A stretch of 64,000 nucleotides of DNA from Elusimicrobium minutum Pei191 (GCF_000020145.1 NC_010644.1:992001-1056000); one strand, 5' to 3'; shown: positions 44,165 to 52,666, counted from the first letter of the stretch. Notes: generated by a model not told the origin, from the letters alone. Numbers and translations are program-made.

Positions 44165-45748
44165 TTACACCGCACATAAATATGCTGCTACACCTGTGGG
44201 GAGACATCTTACAATACCTGTAGAAGGTTCTAAATATGGATTCCCATGTTGCTTATTACAACATCTGCAACCGCATTCACTTTCGTTCCACACGGCATAA
44301 GAAGCATTGTTACAATCATCAATTATCGATTGCGGGACTAACGGGCATGGTTTACTTTTACAGCATGCTCCGTCTTCGGTATATTGGACGGTTGTCCTCT
44401 GCTGGCCTATAGGACATGTAATGGGACATGATGTTTTGCATACTCCACCAACAAGGGTTTGCCCTGTGGGACATGTTTTTGCTTTGCAGCACGCTCCGTC
44501 TTCACTGTATTGCGCGGATGTCCTTTCCTGGCCCGTGGGACATGTGGCGGGACACGCTGTTTTACATACTCCACCAACAAGGGTTTGCCCTGTGGGACAT
44601 GTTTTTGCTTTGCAGCACGCTCCGTCTTCACTGTATTGCGCGGATGTCCTTTCCTGGCCCGTGGGGCATGTGGCGGGACACGCTGTTTTACATACTCCAC
44701 CAACAAGGGTTTGTCCGCTGCCGCAGGTTTTGGTTTGGCAACACGCTCCGTCTTCACTGTATTGCACGCTTGTTCTTTCCTGGCCCGTAGGACATGTCGC
44801 AGGACACGCTGTTTTAGCCGTGCAGCATGCTCCGTCTTCATAATATTGGGCACTTGTTCTTTTTTGACCCGTAGGACATGTTGCGGGACACGCTGTTTTT
44901 GTTACGCAGCAGGCTCCGTCTTCATAATATTGTACGCTTGTCCTCTGCTGTCCTGTAGGACACGTTGTAGGACACGCTGTTTTTGATACGCAGCATGCTC
45001 CGTCTTCATAATATTGGGCACTTGTTCTCTTTTGACCTGTAGGACATGTTGCGGGACACGACGTTTTTGATACGCAGCATGCTCCGTCTTCACTATATTG
45101 TACGCTTGTCCTCTGCTGGCCTGTAGGACATGTTGTCGGGCATGATGTTTTGGCTACGCAGCACGCTCCATCTTCCGTATACTGCACGCTGCTTCTTTTT
45201 TGTCCCGTAGGACATGTTGTCGGGCACGACGTTTTAGCTTCACAGCAAGGCCCGTCTTCCGAAAAAAAGTACCCTGTTCTTTTATATCCAGCCGCGCATG
45301 TTGTAGGACACGCTGTCTTCTCACACCCTTTTAAAACATTATCTACCATATCGCAGTCTTTGCCTATACAACACAATGCGCTGTCTTGGTAGCCTTTGGT
45401 TTGAACTATTGAATAATCTAAATCTTTTCTTTTGGCGTACGCCTGAGGGTAAGGATTATCTGAAAGAACATATGAAAAAAGTTTTGTGTCTAACGTGTTT
45501 GTTGTGGAGGTTTTGCCCGCTATTACTTCCCCCAAATCGCTAAACTTTACAGTATAGCCTTTGGCGGTGCCCGTGCCAAGTAAATCCCTGGATTCTTGTT
45601 TGTTCCTTATCTCTGTAAGGATGTCAAAAGCTTCGGCAGCTCTTGAGCGTTCTAACGACTTTCTGTACTGCGGCAAAGCTATAGCCGCTAAAATAGCTAT
45701 TACTAAAACTACCACAGCTATTTCTATTAAGGTGAACCCTTTTTTCAT
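44165..45748 (-). CDS. giant prepilin-like protein with Cys-rich tandem repeats
   Basis: 527 aa from the ATG at 45748 (AAGGAG upstream; the frame is open to 45802). The N-terminus is a class III signal, MKKG/FTLIEIAVVVLVIAIL with Glu5. A pilin-like part (to residue 146) is followed by ten tandem units (147-467). Units 1-6 are 28 aa with two Cys pairs (CPTTCPTGQ...EDGACC), units 7-9 are 42 aa with an added CPTGQTLVGGVC module, and unit 10 is 27 aa. A Cys-rich tail (468-527) closes the protein. Normal type IV pilins have 140-180 aa and one disulfide. The repeats would form a stalk or adhesin outside the cell. Confidence 0.85.
   Translation of the reverse strand: MKKGFTLIEIAVVVLVIAILAAIALPQYRKSLERSRAAEAFDILTEIRNKQESRDLLGTGTAKGYTVKFSDLGEVIAGKTSTTNTLDTKLFSYVLSDNPYPQAYAKRKDLDYSIVQTKGYQDSALCCIGKDCDMVDNVLKGCEKTACPTTCAAGYKRTGYFFSEDGPCCEAKTSCPTTCPTGQKRSSVQYTEDGACCVAKTSCPTTCPTGQQRTSVQYSEDGACCVSKTSCPATCPTGQKRTSAQYYEDGACCVSKTACPTTCPTGQQRTSVQYYEDGACCVTKTACPATCPTGQKRTSAQYYEDGACCTAKTACPATCPTGQERTSVQYSEDGACCQTKTCGSGQTLVGGVCKTACPATCPTGQERTSAQYSEDGACCKAKTCPTGQTLVGGVCKTACPATCPTGQERTSAQYSEDGACCKAKTCPTGQTLVGGVCKTSCPITCPIGQQRTTVQYTEDGACCKSKPCPLVPQSIIDDCNNASYAVWNESECGCRCCNKQHGNPYLEPSTGIVRCLPTGVAAYLCAV
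44348..45310. repeat. tandem repeats of 84 and 126 bp within the prepilin gene
   Basis: Ten in-frame units. The 126-bp units (7-9) are nearly identical in DNA, so recent copying or unequal exchange is likely. Confidence 0.9.
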
Positions 45749-45861
45749 TATTGTTAATGTCTCCTTATTGACATATACATATTCTTGATTAAATAAAACC
45801 ATTTATATGATTTCATTACATAAACGCACAAAACTGCTTTTTTATTGCATTTAACTATAAT

Positions 45862-45897
45862 AAAAAAAGCTCCGCCTTTATAGGCAGAGCTTTTTTT
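45862..45897 (-). terminator. terminator of the OmpA lipoprotein gene
   Basis: AAAAAAAGCTC / GAGCTTTTTTT with one inner mismatch. Confidence 0.9.
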
Positions 45898-45915
45898 GCA
45901 AAAATAATTACTTGA

Positions 45916-46569
45916 TTAGCCTTTGTAGTTTGCTTCCACAGTCTTTTTATCGGCTTTGATGTTGAGGGTTACGCGTCTGTTCTGAGCGCGGCCAGCTGCT
46001 GTGTCATTGCTGGCAATAGGATTGGAAGCGCCGTAACCTCTGTACCCGATGCTGTAGGTTTTAACATTATTTGCGATAAGCTGGTTATATACAGCCCTGG
46101 CTCTGTTTTCAGATAATGTCTGGTTAAAAGAAGCTGAACCGGTTGAATCAGTATGCCCTTCAACCACGATTATGTTATAGGGATATTTTTTAAAAACTTT
46201 ACTCATAGCGGCAATATCGTTAATAGCCTGTGAGGAAAGCTCCGCGCTGCCTGTGGCAAACAAAATATCATTTTTCATAATAACTCTGATACTGCCATCA
46301 GCGTTTCTTTCAACTGTCGCGATAGCGGCAAGTTCTTTTGCCTGTTTATCGTAATAATTGCCTATTCCGCCGCCTAAAGCCGCGCCTGCAAGACCGCCGA
46401 TAATAGCGCCTGTTTCCGCTTTGCCGCCTGTGTTATGAGCGATAACAGCGCCGCCAACTGCGCCTACCGCAGCGCCTGTTGCCGCGCCGATTCCGGTGTT
46501 TTTACCGGGGGTTGTACAGGCAGCTAAAATTAAAGCACCTGCTGCTACTGTTAAAACTATTTTTTTCAT
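45916..46569 (-). CDS. OmpA-family lipoprotein with glycine-zipper domain (YiaD-like)
   Basis: 217 aa from the ATG at 46569 (AGGAGG 4-5 nt upstream; the open frame runs 20 codons further). Lipobox LAAC gives acylated Cys18. A Gly/Ala-rich zipper segment (about residues 27-75) is followed by an OmpA C-terminal domain with VVEGHTDSTGSASFNQTLSENRA, the peptidoglycan-binding block. It anchors the outer membrane to the wall. Confidence 0.93.
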   Translation of the reverse strand: MKKIVLTVAAGALILAACTTPGKNTGIGAATGAAVGAVGGAVIAHNTGGKAETGAIIGGLAGAALGGGIGNYYDKQAKELAAIATVERNADGSIRVIMKNDILFATGSAELSSQAINDIAAMSKVFKKYPYNIIVVEGHTDSTGSASFNQTLSENRARAVYNQLIANNVKTYSIGYRGYGASNPIASNDTAAGRAQNRRVTLNIKADKKTVEANYKG

Positions 46570-46831
46570 ACTTCCTCCTAAATTTATCATACAAATATAT
46601 TTTACATAAATATCTTGTGCGTAACACACATTATTACAACGGCATCCTATATTTATTTATTGCCGTTGTGCCATATGTTTATAGTTATATCCATATAAAG
46701 CACCAAATATATTATAGAAATAAAACCGGCAGTTGTATTTTTTATCTTAAAATCTGAACTTTTTTAACTAAGATTTTTACAAAAGTCTGAAAAAGCATGT
46801 TGATATTATAAGTAATGTAAAATATCTCAGA

Positions 46832-46870
46832 AGCAAAACAAGCGCCTTTACAACAAAAGGAAGTTTTGCT
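46832..46870. repeat. hairpin repeat A upstream of tRNA-Asn
   Basis: AGCAAAAC...GTTTTGCT with inner CCTTT/AAAGG. It recurs 86 bp on. Between the two lies GCCGGG-N8-CCCGGC (46874-46893). The region 46630-47002 holds no gene that I can support. Confidence 0.7.
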
Positions 46871-46909
46871 AAAGCCGGGTAAACCTGCCCGGCGTGTCAA
46901 TAAGTTAAA

Positions 46910-46962
46910 ATATTTTGGCAAAACAAGCGCCTTTACAATAAAAGGAAGTTTTGCTAAAATAT
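46910..46962. repeat. hairpin repeat B upstream of tRNA-Asn
   Basis: Second copy of the hairpin, here with longer arms AATATTTTGGCAAAAC / GTTTTGCTAAAATATT (one mismatch). Confidence 0.7.
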
Positions 46963-47002
46963 TATTGTAGTAATAATTAAAAAAAACAAAAAACAAATTT
47001 AT

Positions 47003-47074
47003 TCCTCGGTAGCTCAATGGTGGAGCATTCGACTGTTAATCGAAGGGTTGCTGGTTCGAGTCCAGCCCGGGGAG
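47003..47074 (+). tRNA. tRNA-Asn (anticodon GTT)
   Basis: The acceptor stem TCCTCGG pairs with CCGGGGA. D stem GCTC/GAGC, anticodon arm TTCGA-CTGTTAA-TCGAA with GTT, T arm GCTGG-TTCGAGT-CCAGC. The 3' CCA is not encoded. A terminator follows at 47087. Confidence 0.95.
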
Positions 47075-47086
47075 CAATTTTGAGAC

Positions 47087-47136
47087 GAGGGATGACAAAG
47101 GGAAGACAACTTTCCATAGTCATCCCTCTTTTTTTT
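47087..47136 (+). terminator. terminator of tRNA-Asn
   Basis: GAGGGATGAC / GTCATCCCTC with an inner GGAA/TTCC, then eight T. Confidence 0.9.
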
Positions 47137-47149
47137 AAGCACGGCTTAA
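47135..47149. other. palindrome at the prophage edge
   Basis: TTAAGC-ACG-GCTTAA lies between the tRNA terminator and the last prophage gene, at or near the phage-host junction. Its role is unknown. Confidence 0.4.
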
Positions 47150-47569
47150 TTATATTAACAACATCTTCTTTAAAAGTATAAAACCAAGAACTATGGATAC
47201 CGCCAAAGCTATATAAAACTTAATTTGGTTCCACCGGATCTGGGTTTTCAGGTTTGTTATTTCGCTCTGATAAATCTGTAAGGATTCTTTGTATGCAGTT
47301 TCCAAGCAAAGTATTGTTTGCTTGGAGTCGGTCAAGGTCTGAGAGGCTTTCTCCTGCGACTTGGCTAACTCCGCCCGCGTACTCTTCAGCTGCGCTTGTA
47401 AGCTCGCTGAATTTGCCTGTAAGGTATTCATTTTCAGCTTCAAGACGTTGATTATAGACTCGGAGTCGCTCAATATCATTTTGTACTGTGGCTGGGGTTC
47501 TGACTGCTGGGCAACAGCCGGAGCCAAAAAGAATAACCCCAAAAAGAACAAGAATAATAATTTTTTCAT
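47150..47569 (-). CDS. spanin-like membrane protein, overlapping out of frame with the lipoprotein gene
   Basis: 139 aa. An N-terminal hydrophobic signal (residues 1-20) is followed by a long coiled coil rich in Gln/Ser/Lys (about 40-115) and a C-terminal membrane helix (FYIALAVSIVLGFILL). It starts 7 nt after the lipoprotein start and shares 350 nt with it in another frame. The layout suits an inner-membrane partner of an Rz/Rz1-like pair, although classical Rz has its anchor at the N-terminus. One of the two frames could be a chance ORF. Confidence 0.55.
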   Translation of the reverse strand: MKKLLFLFFLGLFFLAPAVAQQSEPQPQYKMILSDSESIINVLKLKMNTLQANSASLQAQLKSTRAELAKSQEKASQTLTDSKQTILCLETAYKESLQIYQSEITNLKTQIRWNQIKFYIALAVSIVLGFILLKKMLLI

Positions 47570-47576
47570 TTTTCAT
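47220..47576 (-). CDS. phage lipoprotein, o-spanin (Rz1)-like
   Basis: 118 aa. The lipobox FGSGC gives acylated Cys21. A coiled-coil segment (DIERLRVYNQRLEAENEYL) follows, and the tail is Pro-rich (NKPENPDPVEPN), as in outer-membrane spanins. Its ATG overlaps the endolysin stop (TAATG), so translation is coupled. Almost all of it lies inside the neighbouring 139-aa frame. Confidence 0.6.
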   Translation of the reverse strand: MKNEKIIILVLFGVILFGSGCCPAVRTPATVQNDIERLRVYNQRLEAENEYLTGKFSELTSAAEEYAGGVSQVAGESLSDLDRLQANNTLLGNCIQRILTDLSERNNKPENPDPVEPN

Positions 47577-48031
47577 TACCTTTCCATCCTTATATATTTT
47601 TTACCGTCATATTTCATAACTTCATTTTTATTACCAATGCTAATATGTATCCACTCTTTGCCTCCAGCCTGCTCCAAAATGAGTTGTCCGAAAGTCAGAT
47701 TGCTTTCACGGATAAGATCAAAAATACGAGCAACCCCAATCCCCCGGCAAATAAAGTCTATGGCTTCGCATTTCATATGCTGGCTTGTCTTACTGCCGCC
47801 GATAGATTCATTCAGCTCTGGGCAACGGATGGCAGAGGTTATAATCATAGGCACTCCCAAAACCGTGCGGACTGTCTCTCCGAAGTTTGCCAACTTCACA
47901 AGCTGGCTCATATTTAAAAGGCCATAATTCCAATTTGCCATTACAAACTTTTCATTGCTCGTATTGACCAGCTCTTTAAAGCTGAAATGTGGGGATAGCA
48001 CTTTATTATCTGTTGAGTGTGTATCTGTCAT
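47576..48031 (-). CDS. endolysin, peptidase M15 family
   Basis: 151 aa. It opens with the family block SPHFSFKELV and has zinc ligands in SQHMKCEAIDF (His, Asp) and WIHIS (His), with TSAIRCPELNESIGG between. It cuts peptide cross-links of the cell wall. AAGGAG lies 6 nt before the ATG at 48031; the frame is open ten codons further up, but that start is weaker. It sits between the holin-like and spanin-like genes. Confidence 0.9.
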   Translation of the reverse strand: MTDTHSTDNKVLSPHFSFKELVNTSNEKFVMANWNYGLLNMSQLVKLANFGETVRTVLGVPMIITSAIRCPELNESIGGSKTSQHMKCEAIDFICRGIGVARIFDLIRESNLTFGQLILEQAGGKEWIHISIGNKNEVMKYDGKKYIRMER

Positions 48032-48041
48032 ATCTCTCTCC

Positions 48042-48443
48042 TTATTTACCCGTATTATCAATTCTCATTTTGTCTAAAATTTTATCTATAGCTCCATTGG
48101 TATTGCTTATAGCCCCATTGGTTCTATCTATCGCCTGAAGGATAAGGGTGTGTTCATTTATCATGCGTTCATGTTCCTTGCGTTGTAATCCGCCTATTTC
48201 GTTTTGCTTCATGCCATAGGCTTTTACTTCCTCAACCAGCTTCGCAATAACATCCTGATTACTTTTAATAATTTGCAAATACTCTTTTTCTCTTTGGAGT
48301 GCAGTTTCTCTATCTAGCTTTTCTCGTTCAACCGTTTCCTTGCGCTCATTTTGCACATGCTTCCAATACGCCCACCCTATCGCGCAGGAGATAAGGGCGA
48401 AAATTCCGTTAGTGAGCAAAACATCCTTTGCAAGATTTTCCAT
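48042..48443 (-). CDS. holin-like protein (BhlA/UviB type)
   Basis: 133 aa. An N-terminal membrane helix (about residues 8-27, GIFALISCAIGWAYW) is followed by a highly charged coiled coil (about 30-130). BhlA-type holins have this layout, and the gene directly precedes the endolysin. Functional identity is inferred from position and topology. Confidence 0.65.
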   Translation of the reverse strand: MENLAKDVLLTNGIFALISCAIGWAYWKHVQNERKETVEREKLDRETALQREKEYLQIIKSNQDVIAKLVEEVKAYGMKQNEIGGLQRKEHERMINEHTLILQAIDRTNGAISNTNGAIDKILDKMRIDNTGK

Positions 48444-48463
48444 AGTTAATATCCCTATAAGAT

Positions 48464-48709
48464 TTATCTAAACTGCTCAGAGGCATGCAAGCGGTCTTTT
48501 TCGCTTAGATATGCCTGATAACAATGATCTTCTTGCCAAAAAAAGAGCATATTTACTGACTTATAAAGAAAGAGCCGCCATAATGATTTTTGTTTGCCTA
48601 TCCGAGCATAATAGTAACAGGCGGCCGACATTGTAATGTCCGGGTCGCCGTTCATTAAAGCATTTGCCAACTGATCTAATGCTATGAGTATTTTTATTCC
48701 ATATTTCAT
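48464..48709 (-). CDS. small conserved phage protein
   Basis: 81 aa. The patterns IALDQLANALMNGDPD and MLFFWQEDHCYQAY look like a short protein found near the lysis genes of many Mu-like and other phages; its function is unknown. Its start overlaps the previous stop by 4 nt (48706-48709). Confidence 0.65.
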   Translation of the reverse strand: MKYGIKILIALDQLANALMNGDPDITMSAACYYYARIGKQKSLWRLFLYKSVNMLFFWQEDHCYQAYLSEKDRLHASEQFR

Positions 48710-49260
48710 AATTCTATAGCCTCCAATTCTTCTAAGGTCTCAGCCTTATTTATTTTCTCCTTCAGTTCGCTTGCTTCCTGATGGCATTTATTAGCATGCA
48801 TAGTTAATGCCAAAATAGCCCCCAGAAGCTGTTCCGCAGTCAGTTCTATGGTAGAGTTATCCTTTACAGTCCAAACCACGCTAAAAGGGTGATTTTGCAT
48901 AATACAGATACTTGCTGTCTGCCCGGCAAGTGACAATCGCTGGGCAGAAACAGTATCACTATCAAACACCTTTCCCAAATACTCAAAACCGCCCTGCTCT
49001 TTCTGATCACGCAAAACCTTAACACAAGCAAGTTTATTCTGCCTTGCGTGTTCAAAGAGTTCTTCTTCTGTCGGTTCAGGCATAGGAGCCGACTTGTTCT
49101 TTTCGTCCTCGATAGACTGACATTCAGCACAAAGAACTTCGCCTGCAATAGTATTTTCGTCATTAGCAAGAGTAAGGATATCATCATTAAAAGGCCTATC
49201 CAGTTTTCCTTCAACACTGATTATCGTTTTACAATTTTTACATTTAATAAATTTCAACAT
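48706..49260 (-). CDS. phage protein with zinc ribbon and DUF4376-like domain
   Basis: 184 aa. The N-terminus has two Cys pairs (CKNC, CAEC), a zinc-ribbon-like fold. The C-terminal part (GGFEYLGKVFDSDTVS... through an Ala/Leu-rich helix pair) resembles DUF4376, found in tail-fibre assembly chaperones. It lies right after the fibre gene, as such chaperones do. The fusion of both parts is unusual. Confidence 0.6.
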   Translation of the reverse strand: MLKFIKCKNCKTIISVEGKLDRPFNDDILTLANDENTIAGEVLCAECQSIEDEKNKSAPMPEPTEEELFEHARQNKLACVKVLRDQKEQGGFEYLGKVFDSDTVSAQRLSLAGQTASICIMQNHPFSVVWTVKDNSTIELTAEQLLGAILALTMHANKCHQEASELKEKINKAETLEELEAIEL

Positions 49261-49268
49261 AATAACTC

Positions 49269-50420
49269 CTATTGCATTTGTACAAATAGCTCAAGGCCGG
49301 CGGTACCTGCAATAGCACCACCTACAGAAGTTCCGCCTCCATAGCCGCCAGCACCACTTCCATTGCCACCATTACCGCCAACATTATTATTTGCAGATGA
49401 AGTATTAGTCGTTCCTGCTTGTCCCGCATTTGCAGAAAAATTGTGGGGATTTATTGTGCCACTTTTATATCCTGCAAGTAGACAGCCACCTCCTCCTCCT
49501 CCAGCTGATGTCCCTCCATTACTTGCATTTGCGGTAAAAGAAAAAGTTGTGTCAATTATTAATTCATTGGCATAAATTATCAACCCGCCTCCGCCGTTTC
49601 CGCCGTTTCCGCTTGCTAATGCTCCATTGGCTCCGCCTCCGCCGCCTCCGCCACAAATAGGGTTAATAAACAACAAGCCACTTTTGATTGCAAGAATGAG
49701 CAACTCTTTATTTGCCGCAATGGGAGCCTTCTTAGATGCGAGTACAGCCAATGCGTTTGGCTGATAATGTAACCCATTACCATAATACCCCCCTAATGCC
49801 ATACCCGCAATATTTGATGAAATACTATTCCCGTCTTGCCCACTTGCACCAAATATGCCTCCAAGTAATCCTTTCGCGTTTAAATTTATAGAGCCCGAAA
49901 GCCTGCACTGTCCCTTAACGCTTAAAACAATGGGTTCTTGTAATGTGCTGCCCCAGGTTACCTCTGGATTAAGAGTAAAGTTATTAAATTGATAATATGC
50001 TTTTGTAAAATTACTATTTGCAACAGCTGTTATATCTCCATCAGAACCATCTCCATATAAATAATCCATACCTGTTCCTCCTGAACCGCCCATAGGCACA
50101 ATTTGACTGCCGTTCCATAAATACCATTGACCATCAGCAGTATTAACAAAAGGCATCCTATCTTCTGCAGTTAAAATGCCCTCTGCCGCAAAAGCTAAAA
50201 CCTCTGCGGTTGTAAAGATATTTAAACCTTTAGCATAAAGATTGCCGAAAGGAGCATCTTTTCTGCCAATATCATATCGCATACCTTTATCTACTTTTCT
50301 ATCCGCGCCATAAGGCAATAATCCCTCTATAGAACCGACATCGCCAAAAGAACTATTAAGGTCTTGTGATTTTAAAACTTCATACTTTCTATATGTTTTT
50401 GTTTGTTCTTTTTTTGCCAT
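49269..50420 (-). CDS. tail fibre/adhesin with glycine-rich C-terminus
   Basis: 383 aa. The N-terminal part (to about residue 120) looks like a fibre attachment region. The C-terminal third has several Gly clusters (ICGGGGGGGANGA, GNGGNGGGG, SAGGGGGGC, NNNVGGNGGNGSGAGGYGGG), the pattern of T-even gp38-type adhesins with polyglycine helices. It probably binds the host receptor. It lies 2 nt after the LamG-domain protein gene. Confidence 0.7.
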   Translation of the reverse strand: MAKKEQTKTYRKYEVLKSQDLNSSFGDVGSIEGLLPYGADRKVDKGMRYDIGRKDAPFGNLYAKGLNIFTTAEVLAFAAEGILTAEDRMPFVNTADGQWYLWNGSQIVPMGGSGGTGMDYLYGDGSDGDITAVANSNFTKAYYQFNNFTLNPEVTWGSTLQEPIVLSVKGQCRLSGSINLNAKGLLGGIFGASGQDGNSISSNIAGMALGGYYGNGLHYQPNALAVLASKKAPIAANKELLILAIKSGLLFINPICGGGGGGGANGALASGNGGNGGGGLIIYANELIIDTTFSFTANASNGGTSAGGGGGGCLLAGYKSGTINPHNFSANAGQAGTTNTSSANNNVGGNGGNGSGAGGYGGGTSVGGAIAGTAGLELFVQMQ

Positions 50421-50422
50421 AA

Positions 50423-52666
50423 TTAAACTCCTAAAATTGACCTGTAAGAAAGCCCCATGCCATTGTTATAAAGCATTCGTATTTCTCTGGGAGAAAGCTC
50501 TCTATTCCAAAATTTTATACTTGCTATTTTGCCATTAAAGAAACCTGTTGCTTCAGGAGTGTCCGCAGCACTGGCTTCAGCACCTATAATTAAGTTATTC
50601 TCTACTGAATATGTCATCTTCCCAGCTGCATAAATAGAACCAACGACAACGCCGTCAAGATAGAGTGTAATATCAAAGCCGTTATATACCATAACAACTT
50701 GATGCCAGGCATTAAGCGTAAGGGCATTATTATGGCTGTAAACCGTGTTATACGCGCCGTTTGTATAAACCTGCGCGCCGACACGTCCGCTTGTACTTGC
50801 AAATAAGCCATAACCTCCATTTTGTGTTTTGGATGCTATTTTTTCAGCAATAGGAGCTGCCACGCTCTTATATATCCATGCTTCAATACTGATTTCTTTA
50901 CCAGCCGGGGACAAAGAAGTTGAATAAGGTACGTTTATATAACTAGAAGTCCCATCAAAGACGCCACATAAGCTACCCAAATCAAAGACAGAAGGCATAT
51001 TTTCATAGACCATATTTATAGGACTGCCGCTATTCTGGCGAAGCCTATCGTCACCATTGCCTTGAAACTCCCAGACAGAGACGAGATTTAAAAGGAGCCT
51101 GCTATAGTTTTCCGGGTCGTACTCAATGACTATTAAGCTGGTTTTATTGCCGGAATGCTTAAAATCATACACAACAAAATCGTTATCAAAAGATGCGCGA
51201 ATTGCCCCTATTGGAAGTTCAAGTCTACCTATATCCAATTTTGAAATGTTAAGAATAAAAGTATTATCATTAACCGCGCCTATTTGTTGCACTTTTACGC
51301 GGTCAAGCAGTTTTATAAAAGGACAAAGAGGAATATCTACAGAAAAGGCAAAAAGTTTTTTGCTAAATTTAACGCCCAAATAATTTAAAAGCCCTTGCCT
51401 GTATGCGCTGTTTGTTATTCCAGATACTTTAATCTGTTTATTTGTTTTATATTTCGGGACGGCTAATTCAAACTTTTCCGTGCTTTCTTCCCAGTAAAAG
51501 TTTTCTATAACCCTATTGCTTCCGCTTTCGTAGTCAGTAACTTGTATTTTTCTCTCTGGATAATTACCAAGCTCAATCATGACTTCTTCAGTAGGCTCAA
51601 CTGGTTTAAAATAAAAGTTATTATCTGTATCAACCCCGAATATACTATGCCCTTTGGCAAGGTCTTTTAACACTTCGGATACTTTTGCACCTTGTTCATA
51701 AACCGTATAATCTACTTCGGCATTGTACCCGGCTTTAATATTCGCAAAATCAACTGTAAATAAATCTGTGAAGAAACCACGCGTCATAATGTTATAAACA
51801 AGTTCATTAACGGTCGCGCCGCCAATAGTACCCAGTTCTGAAATGGTTATATCGCTCAACGTCTTAGAATATGAGAAGGCTGTAATATTTTCTATGATAG
51901 CCTGAGTGCCTTTTACCTTTGTCTTTGCACTTCTATCATCAAGTAGCCCATTAAAGAGCACGTCTGAACTGCCCCCTTCAAATAAAACCTCTATTTTTAC
52001 TTTGCTGTTATGCCTTTGGTATCCATGAAATATGCTTTCTTCATTATCCTCATCAGAAAATTCGCCATGAAGATTTAAAAATTTAAGAGAGGCGTTAGAT
52101 TGTTTAACCTCGCCAAATTCCCATGATTTTGTATCAATGCTATCGCTAACGCTGCTTAGGCTATCTTTAAAAGTATATTTCGTTACATCAAGCCAGTTTT
52201 CCTCATAGAAAACGAGTTTTTTTAAACTGATATTACTTATTGAGCCTCTAAAATTATCGCGCCCATAGATATAGAGAATACTATCCCCATTACTGTATAA
52301 ATCAAGAGAAATATGCCCCTGATATGCTTCCGCGCGTACTCTGCGTCCTTCATTTCCTGCAAATACATCTATATCTCCCTGCTGATATTCCAAAACATCA
52401 AACTCTACGCGATACCAAGTGCTTTTAATAATATTGCATGCCTGAGATAAAGAGTTATTATTGCCGCTAGTCCATACAGCCCTATTTTGAGAGGTTAAAA
52501 TGCTTATGCCAGATTGCGCTATCCAGTTATCGGTAGTAGAGAAATCCCTGTTAACCAACAGCTCAATCCCATCATCCACAGGCACAGCCAAACGCCGCTG
52601 AATTGAAAATTTCTTTTTCAGCCCGATTACACTGTCCCTGAGATAGATTTCTTTATTTGTTGGCAT
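50423..52666 (-). CDS. large tail protein with C-terminal LamG-like domain
   Basis: 747 aa. The middle (about residues 150-530) looks like a tail-tip/baseplate hub protein. The C-terminal domain (about 555-735, with CGVFDGTSSYINVPYS, SIEAWIYKS and NAWHQVVMVYNG) is a concanavalin/LamG jelly roll that binds sugars. Another carbohydrate-module-like segment lies at about 35-130 (LVNRDFSTTDNW). Its start overlaps the previous stop (TAATG). Confidence 0.7.
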   Translation of the reverse strand: MPTNKEIYLRDSVIGLKKKFSIQRRLAVPVDDGIELLVNRDFSTTDNWIAQSGISILTSQNRAVWTSGNNNSLSQACNIIKSTWYRVEFDVLEYQQGDIDVFAGNEGRRVRAEAYQGHISLDLYSNGDSILYIYGRDNFRGSISNISLKKLVFYEENWLDVTKYTFKDSLSSVSDSIDTKSWEFGEVKQSNASLKFLNLHGEFSDEDNEESIFHGYQRHNSKVKIEVLFEGGSSDVLFNGLLDDRSAKTKVKGTQAIIENITAFSYSKTLSDITISELGTIGGATVNELVYNIMTRGFFTDLFTVDFANIKAGYNAEVDYTVYEQGAKVSEVLKDLAKGHSIFGVDTDNNFYFKPVEPTEEVMIELGNYPERKIQVTDYESGSNRVIENFYWEESTEKFELAVPKYKTNKQIKVSGITNSAYRQGLLNYLGVKFSKKLFAFSVDIPLCPFIKLLDRVKVQQIGAVNDNTFILNISKLDIGRLELPIGAIRASFDNDFVVYDFKHSGNKTSLIVIEYDPENYSRLLLNLVSVWEFQGNGDDRLRQNSGSPINMVYENMPSVFDLGSLCGVFDGTSSYINVPYSTSLSPAGKEISIEAWIYKSVAAPIAEKIASKTQNGGYGLFASTSGRVGAQVYTNGAYNTVYSHNNALTLNAWHQVVMVYNGFDITLYLDGVVVGSIYAAGKMTYSVENNLIIGAEASAADTPEATGFFNGKIASIKFWNRELSPREIRMLYNNGMGLSYRSILGV

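Noticed and set aside
44307-44986. Long plus- and minus-strand open frames with repeated motifs across the Cys-rich prepilin gene
   Set aside because: They arise because the 84/126-bp units lack stops in several frames; only the frame with the prepilin signal and ribosome site makes sense.
44348-45310. CRISPR-like array
   Set aside because: The repeats are in-frame coding units without unique spacers. No CRISPR array was found in the window.
46742-47017. 91-codon minus-strand frame upstream of tRNA-Asn
   Set aside because: It reads through the two hairpin repeats and into the tRNA; the apparent protein repeat is only the DNA palindrome.
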